Assembly (NCBI GenBank): GCA_021798915.1
Contig: JAJZBM010000005.1
Span: 62,001-126,000 of the forward strand
Length of the DNA: 64,000 nucleotides
Direction of reading: 5' to 3'
Origin: Pseudomonadota bacterium
GTDB taxonomy: Bacteria > Pseudomonadota > Alphaproteobacteria > Acetobacterales > Acetobacteraceae
Shown here one piece after another: positions 25,406-34,036 of this stretch. Each line of letters starts with the position of its first letter. Position 1 is the stretch's first letter. The notes beneath the pieces were generated by a model. The model ran no database searches and was not told where the DNA came from. It saw only the letters and a program-made list of their open reading frames with translations. The translations under genes and the position numbers were made by a program.

Positions 25406-27582
25406 GCCGGCTCCACGAATCGGTCGAGGACGTGCTTGGTGCCGGCGGCGTCGAAAGCGATCTCGAGCCGGTCGTCCTCGGCGGCGACCACGGTCCCGTG
25501 GCCGAATTTCTGATGGAAAATCCGGCTGCCGATGGCGATGCCGCGTGGACGCGCGGGAGAAACACGCGCCTCGAGGGGGAATGCCGTCGCCGGTGCCGGG
25601 CGGGCGCCGCGATGCCGATTTTGCGCCGCCGAGCCGCCACGGCGCAGCCACTCCTCGGGGATTTCGTCGAGAAACCGGCTCGGGATGCTGTCCTGCCAAT
25701 TGGCGTAGATGCGGCGCTGCGCGGCGTGGAGGATGATCACCCGCCGGCGGGCGCGGGTGATGCCGACATAGGCGAGCCGGCGCTCCTCCTCCAGCGCCTT
25801 GACGCCGCCCTCATCGAGGGCGCGCGGGTTGGGAAACACGCCCTCCTCCCAGCCGGGCAGGAACACGGTGTCGAATTCCAGGCCTTTGGCGGCGTGCAGC
25901 GTCATCAGGCTGACCTTGTCGCTGGTGGCGTTTTCCTCGTTCTCCATCACCAGGGCGACGTGGTCGAGAAACCCGGCGAGGCTCTCGAAATCGGCGAGGG
26001 CGCGGATGAATTCCTTCAAATTCTCGAGCCGCCCCGGCGCCTCGGGGGATTTGTCCGCCCGCAGCATGTCGGTATAGCCGCTCTCGTCGAGCACGGCGCG
26101 CAAGGTCGCGACATGTCCCTCGCCGGCCAGCCGCGCGCGCCACTCGGCGAGATGGGCGAGCAGGCCGCGCACCCCCTCGCCGGCGCGGCCGCGCAACGCT
26201 CCCGCTTCGAGCAGCGCCGAAGCCGCGGTGGTGAGCGGAACATCCTCCGCCCGCGCGCGCTCATAGAGCGCCCGGAGCGCGACCGCCCCCACCCCCCGGC
26301 GCGGCACGTTGATGACGCGCTCGAACGCCAGATCGTCGCTGGGCTGGACCAGAAGCCTTGCATAGGCGATGGCGTCGCGGATTTCGGCGCGCTCATAAAA
26401 GCGGAGGCCGCCGACGACGCGATAGGGAATGCCGAGGGTGATCAGCCTTTCCTCGAAAGCGCGGGTCTGGAACCCGGCGCGGACCAGAATTGCCATCTCG
26501 GCCGGGCTCTCGCCGGATCGCTGCAACGCCTCGATGCGTTCGCCGACGGCGCGCGCCTCCTCCTCCGAATCCCACAGGCTGAGCACGGTCACGTTCTCGC
26601 CCGCGCCCCGCGTCTTGCCCCCGCCGGCCGCCGCGCCGTCCTCGTTGCCGGGGCGCAGCGTCTTGCCGAGACGGCCGGCGTTATGGGCGATGAGGGCACT
26701 GGCGGCGGCGAGAATCGGCGCCGTCGAGCGATAATTGCGTTCCAGGCGAATGACCTTGGCGCCGGGAAAATCCTTCTCGAAGCGGAGAATGTTTTCGACC
26801 TCGGCGCCGCGCCAGGAGTAGATGCTTTGGTCGTCATCGCCGACGCAACAAATATTCCGCCCGGCCTGTGCCAGAAGCCGGAGCCAGAGATACTGCACGA
26901 CATTGGTGTCCTGGTATTCATCGACCAGGAGATAGCGGAATTGCCGATGATACTGGGCAAGAACTTCAGGATTCTCGCGCAGGATGTCGGTCACGTGCAA
27001 AAGCAGATCGCCGAAATCAGCGGCATTCAGCGCCTTGAGCCGCGCCTGATAGGCGCCGTAGAGCGCCAGCATGCGACCGCCGGCGAGATCGCCGCCCGCC
27101 GCCGGCATCACCCGCGCCGGCCCCTCGCCGCGATCCTTCCAGCGCTGGATCTGGTGCATCAGGAGCAGCGGCGGCCAGCGTTTGGCGTCGATCCGCTCGG
27201 CCTCCATCAATTGTTTGAGAAGACGAAGCTGATCATCGGTATCGAGGATGGTGAAATTGGCGGCAAGTCCGGCGAGCCCGGCATGGCGGCGCAGCAGGCG
27301 GGCGGCGAGGGCATGGAACGTGCCGAGCCACAGTCCCTCCACCGGGCGGCCGAGAATCGTCGCCACCCGCTCGCGCATCTCGCGCGCCGCCTTGTTGGTG
27401 AAGGTGACGGCGAGGATCTGCCCCGGGCTCGCCCGCCCGGTGAGCAGGATATGGGCGAAGCGGGTGGTCAGCACCCGGGTCTTGCCGGTGCCGGCGCCCG
27501 CCAGTACCAGCACCGGACCATCCAGCGTCTCGACAGCCATGCGCTGCTCGGGGTTCAGCCGCGCGAGATGCTCGGCCATCAT
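25402..27582 (-). CDS. uvrD: UvrD/PcrA-type DNA helicase
   Basis: The 726-residue SF1A 3'-5' helicase has the Q motif LNPEQRMAV, Walker A AGAGTGKTRVL, motif Ia TFTNKAAREM, DEXX DEYQDTN, motif III GDDDQSIYSWRGA and motif IV RLERNYRS. Motif V VSLMTLHAAKGLEFDTVFLPG and motif VI YVGITRARR follow. It unwinds DNA in nucleotide-excision and mismatch repair and clears RecA. A C-terminal Tudor-like segment (GSRIFHQKFGHGTVVAAEDDRLEIAF) is the RNA-polymerase-binding region known from PcrA/UvrD. Start at the first of two adjacent ATGs with GGAG upstream. Confidence 0.95.
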   Translation of the reverse strand: MMAEHLARLNPEQRMAVETLDGPVLVLAGAGTGKTRVLTTRFAHILLTGRASPGQILAVTFTNKAAREMRERVATILGRPVEGLWLGTFHALAARLLRRHAGLAGLAANFTILDTDDQLRLLKQLMEAERIDAKRWPPLLLMHQIQRWKDRGEGPARVMPAAGGDLAGGRMLALYGAYQARLKALNAADFGDLLLHVTDILRENPEVLAQYHRQFRYLLVDEYQDTNVVQYLWLRLLAQAGRNICCVGDDDQSIYSWRGAEVENILRFEKDFPGAKVIRLERNYRSTAPILAAASALIAHNAGRLGKTLRPGNEDGAAAGGGKTRGAGENVTVLSLWDSEEEARAVGERIEALQRSGESPAEMAILVRAGFQTRAFEERLITLGIPYRVVGGLRFYERAEIRDAIAYARLLVQPSDDLAFERVINVPRRGVGAVALRALYERARAEDVPLTTAASALLEAGALRGRAGEGVRGLLAHLAEWRARLAGEGHVATLRAVLDESGYTDMLRADKSPEAPGRLENLKEFIRALADFESLAGFLDHVALVMENEENATSDKVSLMTLHAAKGLEFDTVFLPGWEEGVFPNPRALDEGGVKALEEERRLAYVGITRARRRVIILHAAQRRIYANWQDSIPSRFLDEIPEEWLRRGGSAAQNRHRGARPAPATAFPLEARVSPARPRGIAIGSRIFHQKFGHGTVVAAEDDRLEIAFDAAGTKHVLDRFVEPA

Positions 27583-27703
27583 GGGTCTCCTAGGCTTCGC
27601 CGCGTCAGGGCCGGGCAGGATTTCGGGAAAATGCTCACCAAAGGGGTATAGAACGCATGACGATGGCATCCAACCCGCGATCCCGGCGGCCGGCGCGGGC
27701 GGC

Positions 27704-28651
27704 ATGAGGTTTCTCAAAATCCTGCTCGAAGCCTCGGCGCGGCAGGGTCGGTCGCTGCTCGCCATCGCCATTTTCGGCGGGCTGCTGATCCCGCCGCTCG
27801 CGCACGCGCTGCGCCAGGTGATTCTCCCGGAAGTGCTGGCGCTGACCACGCTGGTTCTGCTCAGGATCGACATTCCCGCCGCTTTCGCCCATCTCCGTCG
27901 GCCGGGGCGGCTTGCGCTCATCGTCGGGTTTCATCTGCTGCTCTGCCCGCTGATCGCCTTCGCGGTGGTGCGCGCGCTGCCGATCGACCATGGCATTGCC
28001 GCCGGTGTGGTGGTGTTCGCGACCGGCTGCGGCGCGCTTTCGGCGCCGGCTTTCGCGCGCCTGGTCGGGCTCGATCCGGAATTGTCGCTGCTGATGACGC
28101 TTGGCACCACGTTCCTGGTACCGCTCACCGCGCCGCCGATCGTCTTCGCGCTGACCGGAATCGACCTCGCGATCGGGCCAGTGGCGTTCATGCTGCGGCT
28201 TGCGCTCACCATCGGGCTGCCGCTGCTCGTGGCGCTCGGCTTGCGCCGCGTGATCGGCCCCGCGCGGCTCGGCGCGATCGGCGGCGCCGTCGATGGCGGG
28301 GTGGTGTGGCTGCTGGTGCTCTATGGTTTCGGCGTGATGGACGGGCTCGCTTCCCGGCTCGGCGCCGATCCGCTCTGGGTGGTCGCCGCGGCGCTCGCCG
28401 CTTTCCTTGCCGATTTCGGGCTCAATCTGATCACGGCGCTGGCGTTTTTTCCGCTCGGCCGAGCCGGCGCGGCCTCGGTCGGCCTGGTCTCGGGCAATCG
28501 CAACATGGCGCTCTATCTCGCCGTGCTGCCGGTCGGGGCCGATCCCAGGCTCGGCCTTTTTTTCGCCCTCTGCCAGTTCCCGCTCTATCTCAGCCCGTTT
28601 CTACTGCGCCCGCTTTATCGCCGGCTGATGGCGCGTCCGCTCGCGGCCTGA
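27704..28651 (+). CDS. Bile acid:sodium symporter-like membrane protein
   Basis: The 315-residue protein has nine to ten hydrophobic helices and Pro/Gly-containing crossings (VFATGCGALSAPAFARLVGLDP and GLVSGNRNMALYLAVLP) that match the BASS/arsenite-permease ACR3-like fold. It is an inner-membrane transporter of unknown substrate, perhaps an organic anion. It diverges from the helicase gene. Its 3' end overlaps convergent metF by 62 bp, an unusually long tail overlap. Confidence 0.75.
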   Translation: MRFLKILLEASARQGRSLLAIAIFGGLLIPPLAHALRQVILPEVLALTTLVLLRIDIPAAFAHLRRPGRLALIVGFHLLLCPLIAFAVVRALPIDHGIAAGVVVFATGCGALSAPAFARLVGLDPELSLLMTLGTTFLVPLTAPPIVFALTGIDLAIGPVAFMLRLALTIGLPLLVALGLRRVIGPARLGAIGGAVDGGVVWLLVLYGFGVMDGLASRLGADPLWVVAAALAAFLADFGLNLITALAFFPLGRAGAASVGLVSGNRNMALYLAVLPVGADPRLGLFFALCQFPLYLSPFLLRPLYRRLMARPLAA

Positions 28652-29591
28652 CGCCGAGGATATGGGCGATGGCATAGGTGAGGTCGGGGCGGTTCAGGGT
28701 ATAGAAATGGAATTCATCGACGCCGTTGGCCTGCAGGAGGCGCACCTGCTCGGCGGCGATCACCGCGCCGACGATGCGGCGGAGTTCGGGGTCGTCCTCG
28801 GTGCCGGCGAAGAGATGGCCGAGCCAGGCCGGAACGCTCGCCCCGCAGAGCGCGCTGAACCGCGCCGCCTGGGCGTAGTTGGAGACCGGCATGATGCCGG
28901 GGACGATCGGCGCGGTGAGGCCGGCGGCCAGTGCCCGGTCGAGAAAACGGAGATAGGTGTCGGTTTCGAAGAAATACTGGGTGATGGCGCGGGTCGCGCC
29001 GGCATCGAGCTTGCGTTTGAGATTGTCGAGATCGGCCTCCGGGCTCGATGCCTGGGGATGGGTCTCGGGATAGGCGGCGACCGAAATCTCGAACGGCGCG
29101 ATGCGACGGAGCCCGGCGACGAGATCGGCGGCGTAGGCATAGCCCTCCGGATGCGGCCGATAGGGCTCGCCCGGCGGCGGATCGCCGCGCAGCGCAACGA
29201 TATGGCGCACCCCCGCCGCCCAATATTGCCGGGCGATGGCGTCGATCTCGGCGCGGCTCGCGCCGATGCAGGTGAGATGCGCCGCCGGGACCAGGCTGGT
29301 TTCCTTGACGATGCGCGCGACCGTCGCATGGGTGCGGGCCTGGGTGGTGCCGCCGGCGCCGTAGGTCACCGAGACGAAATGCGGCGCGAGCCGCTCGAGG
29401 CGCCGGATGCAGAGCCAGAGCTGCGCCTCGAGGGCGGCGTTGCGGGGCGGGAAAAATTCGAAGGAGAGCAGCGGCGGCGGCTGCGCGGCATCGCGCGCCG
29501 GCAGGGCGGCGATGCGTGGGCCGGTCAGCCAGCGCTCCAGGGTTGCCGGCGATGGGGTGGCGCCGTTCGGCGGCTTGGCGGCGGCGGACAT
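28590..29591 (-). CDS. metF: 5,10-methylenetetrahydrofolate reductase
   Basis: MetF reduces methylene-THF to 5-methyl-THF for methionine synthesis, using FAD and NADH. The 333-residue TIM barrel shows LLSFEFFPPRN (catalytic Glu), SVTYGAGGTTQARTH, HLTCIGASRAEID, HIVALRGDPP and ITQYFFETDTYLRF. The C-terminal EFHFYTLNRPDL is also typical. A roughly 30-residue N-terminal extension precedes the barrel. No SAM or SAH riboswitch was recognised in the 192-bp gap upstream, but a perfect 12-bp palindrome is there. Confidence 0.94.
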   Translation of the reverse strand: MSAAAKPPNGATPSPATLERWLTGPRIAALPARDAAQPPPLLSFEFFPPRNAALEAQLWLCIRRLERLAPHFVSVTYGAGGTTQARTHATVARIVKETSLVPAAHLTCIGASRAEIDAIARQYWAAGVRHIVALRGDPPPGEPYRPHPEGYAYAADLVAGLRRIAPFEISVAAYPETHPQASSPEADLDNLKRKLDAGATRAITQYFFETDTYLRFLDRALAAGLTAPIVPGIMPVSNYAQAARFSALCGASVPAWLGHLFAGTEDDPELRRIVGAVIAAEQVRLLQANGVDEFHFYTLNRPDLTYAIAHILGVRPRADAPSAGDKAGAVETG

Positions 29592-29669
29592 GGAATGAAC
29601 TCCTCGAAAGCGCGGGAAATGCGCTGGTTTTGTTCACCAAATCGGCCGCTCCCGCAAGCGCGCGCCGCG

Positions 29670-29681
29670 GTAAAGCTTTAC
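29670..29681. promoter_or_regulatory. 12-bp palindrome between metF and mlaA
   Basis: GTAAAGCTTTAC is a perfect inverted repeat in the gap between the divergent metF and mlaA genes. It is AT-rich compared with its surroundings and could be an operator for either gene. No known binding protein can be assigned. Confidence 0.35.
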
Positions 29682-29783
29682 GCCGGGGCCGCGCGACCCT
29701 ATTTGACCCCGAACAGCTTGGCGCCCGCGCGCCGGTGCCGGGCTTTCTGGACTGGCCCCCGGCCCCACGACAAGGATCCCCGC

Positions 29784-30578
29784 ATGAGCCGCTGGCTTTC
29801 TCCCGTTGCGCTGCTGCTTGCCCTGCCGCTTCTCGCCGCGCTCCTCGCCGCCTGCGCCCCGCGCCCGCCGGCCGACGACAAGGAGGCGCTCGCCGATTAC
29901 CGGCAGACCAACGACCCGCTGGAGCCGACCAACCGGTTTTTCTACAAGGTCAACGACCAGCTCGACGCGGTGACGCTGAAGCCGGCGGCGGAGGCCTATC
30001 GCTATGTCCTCCCCGATGGGGCGCGCGAGAGTGTCCACAACATGCTCGTCAACCTCAACGACCCGACGGTGTTCTTCAACGACGTCGTCGAGGCCGAGCC
30101 CCGGCGCGCCGGCGATACCTTGATGCGTTTCCTGATCAATTCGACGCTGGGGATTGGCGGATTTTTCGATGTCGCCAAGCACTGGGGCTATCCCAATCAC
30201 GATGCCGATTTCGGCATGACCCTCGGGCTTTACGGCGTGCCGCCGGGGCCGTATCTGTTCATCCCGATTCTCGGCCCGTCCAACCCGCGCGATCTCGCCG
30301 GGTTCGGCGTCGATATCGCGGATTGGCCGTTCACCTGGATGGTCAACGGCACCACGGTCTACGCCCTGGAATGGGCCTATTACGGCCTCAACGCCGTCGA
30401 TGTGCGCTCGCGCGTGCTGGATTCGCTCGATCAGGTGCAGAAAACCGCGCTCGACCCCTACGCCACCATCAGGAGCCTCTATCGCCAGCGTCGTGAAAGC
30501 CAGATCGAGGCGATCCGTAACGATCATCGCGCCACCGTGCCGGCCTGGTTCCCGGCGCCGGCGACGCAAGCCGAATAA
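29784..30578 (+). CDS. mlaA: MlaA/VacJ outer-membrane lipoprotein
   Basis: MlaA removes mislocalised phospholipids from the outer leaflet of the outer membrane and hands them to MlaC. The 264-residue protein has a lipoprotein signal with lipobox LLAAC (Cys24). The family motif NDPLEPTNRFFYKVND follows, then INSTLGIGGFFDVAKHWG, DFGMTLGLYGVPPGPYLFIPILGPSNPRD and a conserved Tyr-rich end. Gene mlaC follows 48 bp downstream. The MlaFED transporter genes are not in this window. Confidence 0.94.
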   Translation: MSRWLSPVALLLALPLLAALLAACAPRPPADDKEALADYRQTNDPLEPTNRFFYKVNDQLDAVTLKPAAEAYRYVLPDGARESVHNMLVNLNDPTVFFNDVVEAEPRRAGDTLMRFLINSTLGIGGFFDVAKHWGYPNHDADFGMTLGLYGVPPGPYLFIPILGPSNPRDLAGFGVDIADWPFTWMVNGTTVYALEWAYYGLNAVDVRSRVLDSLDQVQKTALDPYATIRSLYRQRRESQIEAIRNDHRATVPAWFPAPATQAE

Positions 30579-30626
30579 TCGGACGCTTGCCGCGCGGCGG
30601 CGCCGGTTTTTTCGAGGAAGAGAGAT

Positions 30627-31232
30627 ATGATATTGAAAAGACGTCAGATTTTTCCCATCATCGGGTTCGCGCCGGCGCTGCTGTGGCGGCAGCGGGCGCA
30701 GGCCGCCGATCCTGCCGGCTTCGTGCGCCAGGTGGGGGATCAGCTCATCGGCGTCATCAACGGCCCTGGCGCGATGGCCGACAAACGCGCCCAGATCCGC
30801 CAGATCATCGACCGTTTCGTCGATGTCGACGGTATCGGTCGCTTCTGCCTCGGCCGTTTCTGGCGCCTCGCGACGCCGCAGCAGCGGCAGGATTATCTCG
30901 CCTTGTTCCATCAGGTTCTGGTGACCAGCATTTCGGGCCATCTCGGCGAATACAAAGGGGTGCGCTACACGCTGGGGCGTGTCTCTCCGCATGATGATAC
31001 GGTCTGGGTCGACACCACGATCTTCCGCCCCAACAACCCGCAGGCGGACGTGCAATGGGTGATCGCGAGCGTCGATGGCGGCCAGAAGATCGAGGATCTG
31101 GTGGTCGAAGGCACCAGCCTCCGCCTCACCCAGCGCAGCGATTACGCGGGCTTCCTCCAGCATAACGGTGACAACGTCCAGGCGCTGATCGATGCCATGC
31201 GGCGCACCCTGACGAAGGCGTCCGAAGGTTAG
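30627..31232 (+). CDS. mlaC: MlaC-like periplasmic phospholipid carrier
   Basis: The 201-residue protein matches the MlaC/Ttg2D family: IDRFVDVDGIGRFCLGRFWRLATPQQRQDYLALF, a YTLGRV strand and the final VEGTSLRLTQRSDYAGFLQ block. It ferries phospholipid between MlaA and the inner-membrane complex. The N-terminus (KRRQIF then a hydrophobic stretch, AQA) looks like a twin-arginine signal rather than a Sec signal. GAGG lies upstream of the ATG. Confidence 0.9.
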   Translation: MILKRRQIFPIIGFAPALLWRQRAQAADPAGFVRQVGDQLIGVINGPGAMADKRAQIRQIIDRFVDVDGIGRFCLGRFWRLATPQQRQDYLALFHQVLVTSISGHLGEYKGVRYTLGRVSPHDDTVWVDTTIFRPNNPQADVQWVIASVDGGQKIEDLVVEGTSLRLTQRSDYAGFLQHNGDNVQALIDAMRRTLTKASEG

Positions 31233-31248
31233 CAGCCTTCTCTGAGAA

Positions 31249-31779
31249 TCAGGCCGGCGCGCGCTCGCTCCGATAAATCAGCATCTCGTAGCCGTCGCGG
31301 GTGAACGCGCCGGTCTCGCGCATGCCGATCCCGCCGAGCACCAGGCGTGAGGCGATATTATCGGCGCGCGCCACGGCGACGATCCGGGGGAGGCCCGCCT
31401 CCTCATGGGCGAAACGCAGCGCCGCCCCCGCCGCCTCGCGCGCCAGGCCCTGGCCGCGTGCTTCCGGCCACAGCGCGAAGCGGAGCGCCGGGCCGAGTCC
31501 GTCGGGCCGCGCCATGATCCCGGCGATGCCGACGAAGCGGCCATCCGCCCGCCGCCGCGCCGACCACATGCCCACCCCTGCGCGCGCCCAGAAAGCGATA
31601 TCCTCGGCGAGTTCGGCCATCGTCTGCTGTGGCAGGCGGACGCCGCCGAGCATCACCGCGAACACCCGGGGATCGGCCTTGAGCGCGATCAGCGCCGGCA
31701 AATCCGCCCCGGAGACCGGGCGCAGCACCAGGCGGCCGGTGCCGAGTGTGAGCCGGCCGAGGATCGGGCGGTCGCTCAT
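31249..31779 (-). CDS. GNAT-family N-acetyltransferase (RimJ/RimL-like)
   Basis: The 176-residue protein shows the RimJ/RimL-type pattern: LTLGTGRLVLRPVSGADLPALIAL at the N-terminus, then RFALWPEARGQGLAREAAGAALRFAHEEAGL, which is the acetyl-CoA loop, then NIASRLVLGGIGMRETG. It would acetylate an amino group of a protein or small molecule; the substrate is unknown. It follows ettA on the same strand by about 30 bp. Confidence 0.82.
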   Translation of the reverse strand: MSDRPILGRLTLGTGRLVLRPVSGADLPALIALKADPRVFAVMLGGVRLPQQTMAELAEDIAFWARAGVGMWSARRRADGRFVGIAGIMARPDGLGPALRFALWPEARGQGLAREAAGAALRFAHEEAGLPRIVAVARADNIASRLVLGGIGMRETGAFTRDGYEMLIYRSERAPA

Positions 31780-31809
31780 CCGCCGCCGGGCCGCCGCCCG
31801 CCGCCGCGC

Positions 31810-33489
31810 TCAGCGGGTGAGCGGGCGGTATTTGATGCGATGCGGTTCGGTCGCCTCCGCGCCGAGGCGGGCGCGCTTGTCTTCCTCATAGGCGGCGAAA
31901 TTGCCTTCGAACCATTCGACATGGCTGTCACCCTCGAAGGCGAGGATATGGGTCGCGAGCCGATCGAGGAACCAGCGATCATGGCTGATGATCACTGCGC
32001 AGCCGGGAAATTCCGCCAGCGCCTCCTCCAGCGCGCGCAGCGTATCGACGTCGAGATCGTTGGTCGGTTCATCGAGCAGGATGACATTGGCCTCGGTTTT
32101 CAACATCTTGGCGAGATGGACCCGGTTGCGCTCGCCACCCGAGAGCACGCCGACCTTCTTCTGCTGATCGGCGCCCTTGAAGTTGAACGCGCCGACATAG
32201 GCGCGTGAGGCGACCGCGCGCTTGCCGAGATAAATCACATCGGTGCCGCCGCTGATTTCCTCCCAGACCGTCTTGTTCGCGTCCAGGCTGTCGCGGCTTT
32301 GATCGACATAGCCGAGCTTGACCGTCTCGCCGACGCGCAAACTGCCGGAATCGGGCGTCTCCTGGCCGGTGATCATGCGAAACAGGGTCGTCTTGCCGGC
32401 GCCGTTGGGGCCGATCACGCCGACGATGCCGCCCGGCGGCAGCTTGAAGCTCAACCCCTCGATCAACTCTTGGTTGCCATAGCCCTTGCGGAGATTTTCC
32501 GCCTCGATCACCGTGCCGCCGAGCCGCGGGCCTGGCGGGATGACGATCTCGGCGACGTCGCCGGCGAGTTCCTGCGATTTCGCCAGCATGTCCTCATAGC
32601 GGGCGATGCGGGCGCGATTCTTGGCCTGGCGCGCGCGGGCGCTCGCGCCGATCCATTCCTCCTCGGCGGCGAGGGCCCGTTGGCGGGCGCTTTCCTCCTT
32701 CTCCTCCTGGGCGAGACGCTTGCGCTTTTGCGCCAGCCACGAGGAGTAATTGCCCTCGAAGGGATAGCCGCGGCCGCGCTCGATTTCGAGAATCCAATTG
32801 GTGACGTTGTCCAGGAAATAGCGGTCATGGGTGACGATGATCGCCGTGCCGGCATAATCGCGGAGCGTGTGTTCGAGCCAGGCGACGCTTTCGGCGTCGA
32901 GATGGTTGGTCGGCTCGTCGAGCAGCAGGAGATCGGGTTTTTCGAGCAGGAGCCGGCAGAGGGCGACCCGGCGCTTCTCGCCGCCGGATAGCGGGCCGAC
33001 GAGGGCATCCGCCGGCGGGCAGCGCAGCGCATCGAGCGCGATTTCGACCCGGCGGTCGAGATCCCAGCCCTCGCCGGCATCGATCACGCCCTGCAACTCG
33101 GCCTGCTCGGCGAGTAGCGCCTCCATGCGCGCGTCATCCATCGGCTCGGCGAAGGCATTGGAGATGTCGTTGAAGCGGGCGAGCGCGGCCTTGAGGGCGG
33201 AAAACGCCTCCTCGACGTTTTCGCCCACCGTCTTGTCGGGATCGAGCTTCGGCTCCTGGGCGAGGTAGCCGATGCGCACGCCGTCCGCAGCCCAGGCCTC
33301 GCCACCGAACTCGGTCTCGAGCCCCGCCATGATGCGGAGGAGCGTCGATTTGCCGGCACCGTTGACGCCGAGCACACCGATCTTCACCCCCGGCAGGAAG
33401 GAGAGGGTAATGCCTTTGAACACCTCACGCCCGCCTGGATAGGCTTTGGTGAGGTCTTTCATCACATAGACGTATTGATAACTCGCCAT
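31810..33489 (-). CDS. ettA: Energy-dependent translational throttle protein EttA (ABC-F)
   Basis: EttA binds the ribosomal E site and gates the first peptide bond according to ATP/ADP. The 559-residue protein has two ABC domains with Walker A GVNGAGKST and GPNGAGKTT, signatures LSGGEKRR and LSGGERNR, and Walker B LLLDEPTNHLD and ILLDEPTNDLD. The arm insertion and the charged linker KRKRLAQEEKEESARQR are typical of EttA. No membrane segment is present. The second of two adjacent ATGs was chosen for better spacing from GGAG. Confidence 0.94.
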   Translation of the reverse strand: MASYQYVYVMKDLTKAYPGGREVFKGITLSFLPGVKIGVLGVNGAGKSTLLRIMAGLETEFGGEAWAADGVRIGYLAQEPKLDPDKTVGENVEEAFSALKAALARFNDISNAFAEPMDDARMEALLAEQAELQGVIDAGEGWDLDRRVEIALDALRCPPADALVGPLSGGEKRRVALCRLLLEKPDLLLLDEPTNHLDAESVAWLEHTLRDYAGTAIIVTHDRYFLDNVTNWILEIERGRGYPFEGNYSSWLAQKRKRLAQEEKEESARQRALAAEEEWIGASARARQAKNRARIARYEDMLAKSQELAGDVAEIVIPPGPRLGGTVIEAENLRKGYGNQELIEGLSFKLPPGGIVGVIGPNGAGKTTLFRMITGQETPDSGSLRVGETVKLGYVDQSRDSLDANKTVWEEISGGTDVIYLGKRAVASRAYVGAFNFKGADQQKKVGVLSGGERNRVHLAKMLKTEANVILLDEPTNDLDVDTLRALEEALAEFPGCAVIISHDRWFLDRLATHILAFEGDSHVEWFEGNFAAYEEDKRARLGAEATEPHRIKYRPLTR

Positions 33490-33552
33490 CATCGGGCTCC
33501 GGCAGGGAAGGGGGGGTTTTAGGGGGCTCCGGGTGGCGGGGCAACGGCCCTG

Positions 33553-33584
33553 CCCGATCTGCGCCCGGCCCGATCTGCGCCCGG
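33553..33584. repeat. 16-bp tandem duplication at tRNA 3' end
   Basis: CCCGATCTGCGCCCGG occurs twice head to tail (33553-33568 and 33569-33584). The second copy includes the last 9 bases of the tRNA, so part of the tRNA 3' end is repeated just beyond the gene. Confidence 0.85.
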
Positions 33585-33649
33585 CAGGACTTGAACCCGC
33601 AACCAAGCCGTTATGAGCGGCCCGCTCTAACCAGTTGAGCTACAGGCGC
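33576..33649 (-). tRNA. tRNA with CAT anticodon, probably tRNA-Ile2 (lysidine type)
   Basis: A full 74-base cloverleaf is present. Acceptor GCGCCTG pairs CGGGCGC, the D arm is GCTC/GAGC, and anticodon stem GGCCG/CGGCT holds loop CTCATAA. The T arm is GCGGG-TTCAAGT-CCTGC; discriminator A; no encoded CCA. The anticodon CAT fits Met or the minor Ile tRNA. The variable region TTGGTT and the T-loop TTCAAGTCC resemble tRNA-Ile2 rather than elongator Met, so I favour Ile2, the substrate of TilS, whose gene is also in this window. Confidence 0.9.
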
Positions 33650-33980
33650 ATGAATTCGACCATGCCGGCAAGCGGTGGGATTTGGCAAGAGGGTGCGCCG
33701 CTCCTTCGATGAGGCCGGCGGCGATTCCCACGCATGCCCCCGAGGGGATGTTCCGGCGGTCATCCCCGCCGGCGGCATAAAATGGCGGGATCAGCAAAAA
33801 CCCGTCATCCACCGTCTTGCGGATGAGTTCGCTGAACAGGGCACGAATTTCATCGGCTTCGTTGAACGTCAAACGGTTGAGCCTGGCGGTGATCGCCATC
33901 GCGCGCTTGACGTTTGCCAACATGGCCGCCGATTCGGGTGTCCCGCGGTAAATCACCCTGGCACGATCATCAGGCGACAT
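33627..33980 (-). pseudogene. Truncated maltose/galactoside-type acetyltransferase remnant
   Basis: The first 75 or so residues look like the N-terminus of NodL/LacA/Maa hexapeptide acetyltransferases: TARLNRLTFNEADEIRALFSELI then VDDGFLLIPPFYAAGGD. Full members have about 185-200 residues with a left-handed beta-helix. Here the family match stops near residue 75. The frame then reads unrelated sequence and ends inside the adjacent tRNA gene. The 5' end with its ribosome site (AGGGA) is intact, so this is a 3'-truncated gene whose remainder has been lost. Confidence 0.7.
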
Positions 33981-34036
33981 TCGCTATTTTCCCTGGCCCA
34001 TGGGTGGGCGTAGCTTTCCTGCCTTCATCCGCGCCC

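Noticed and set aside
25432-27651. 739-codon open frame on the plus strand
   Set aside because: Antisense to the helicase gene, whose seven helicase motifs are intact; the product has low-complexity charged sequence only.
29592-29783. SAM or SAH riboswitch upstream of metF
   Set aside because: Looked for a conserved pseudoknot-type leader on the minus strand; only a small hairpin and a 12-bp palindrome were seen.
33576-33649. Reading the CAT tRNA as elongator tRNA-Met
   Set aside because: Variable loop and T-loop look more like tRNA-Ile2. Not fully excluded, so the call is worded as probable.
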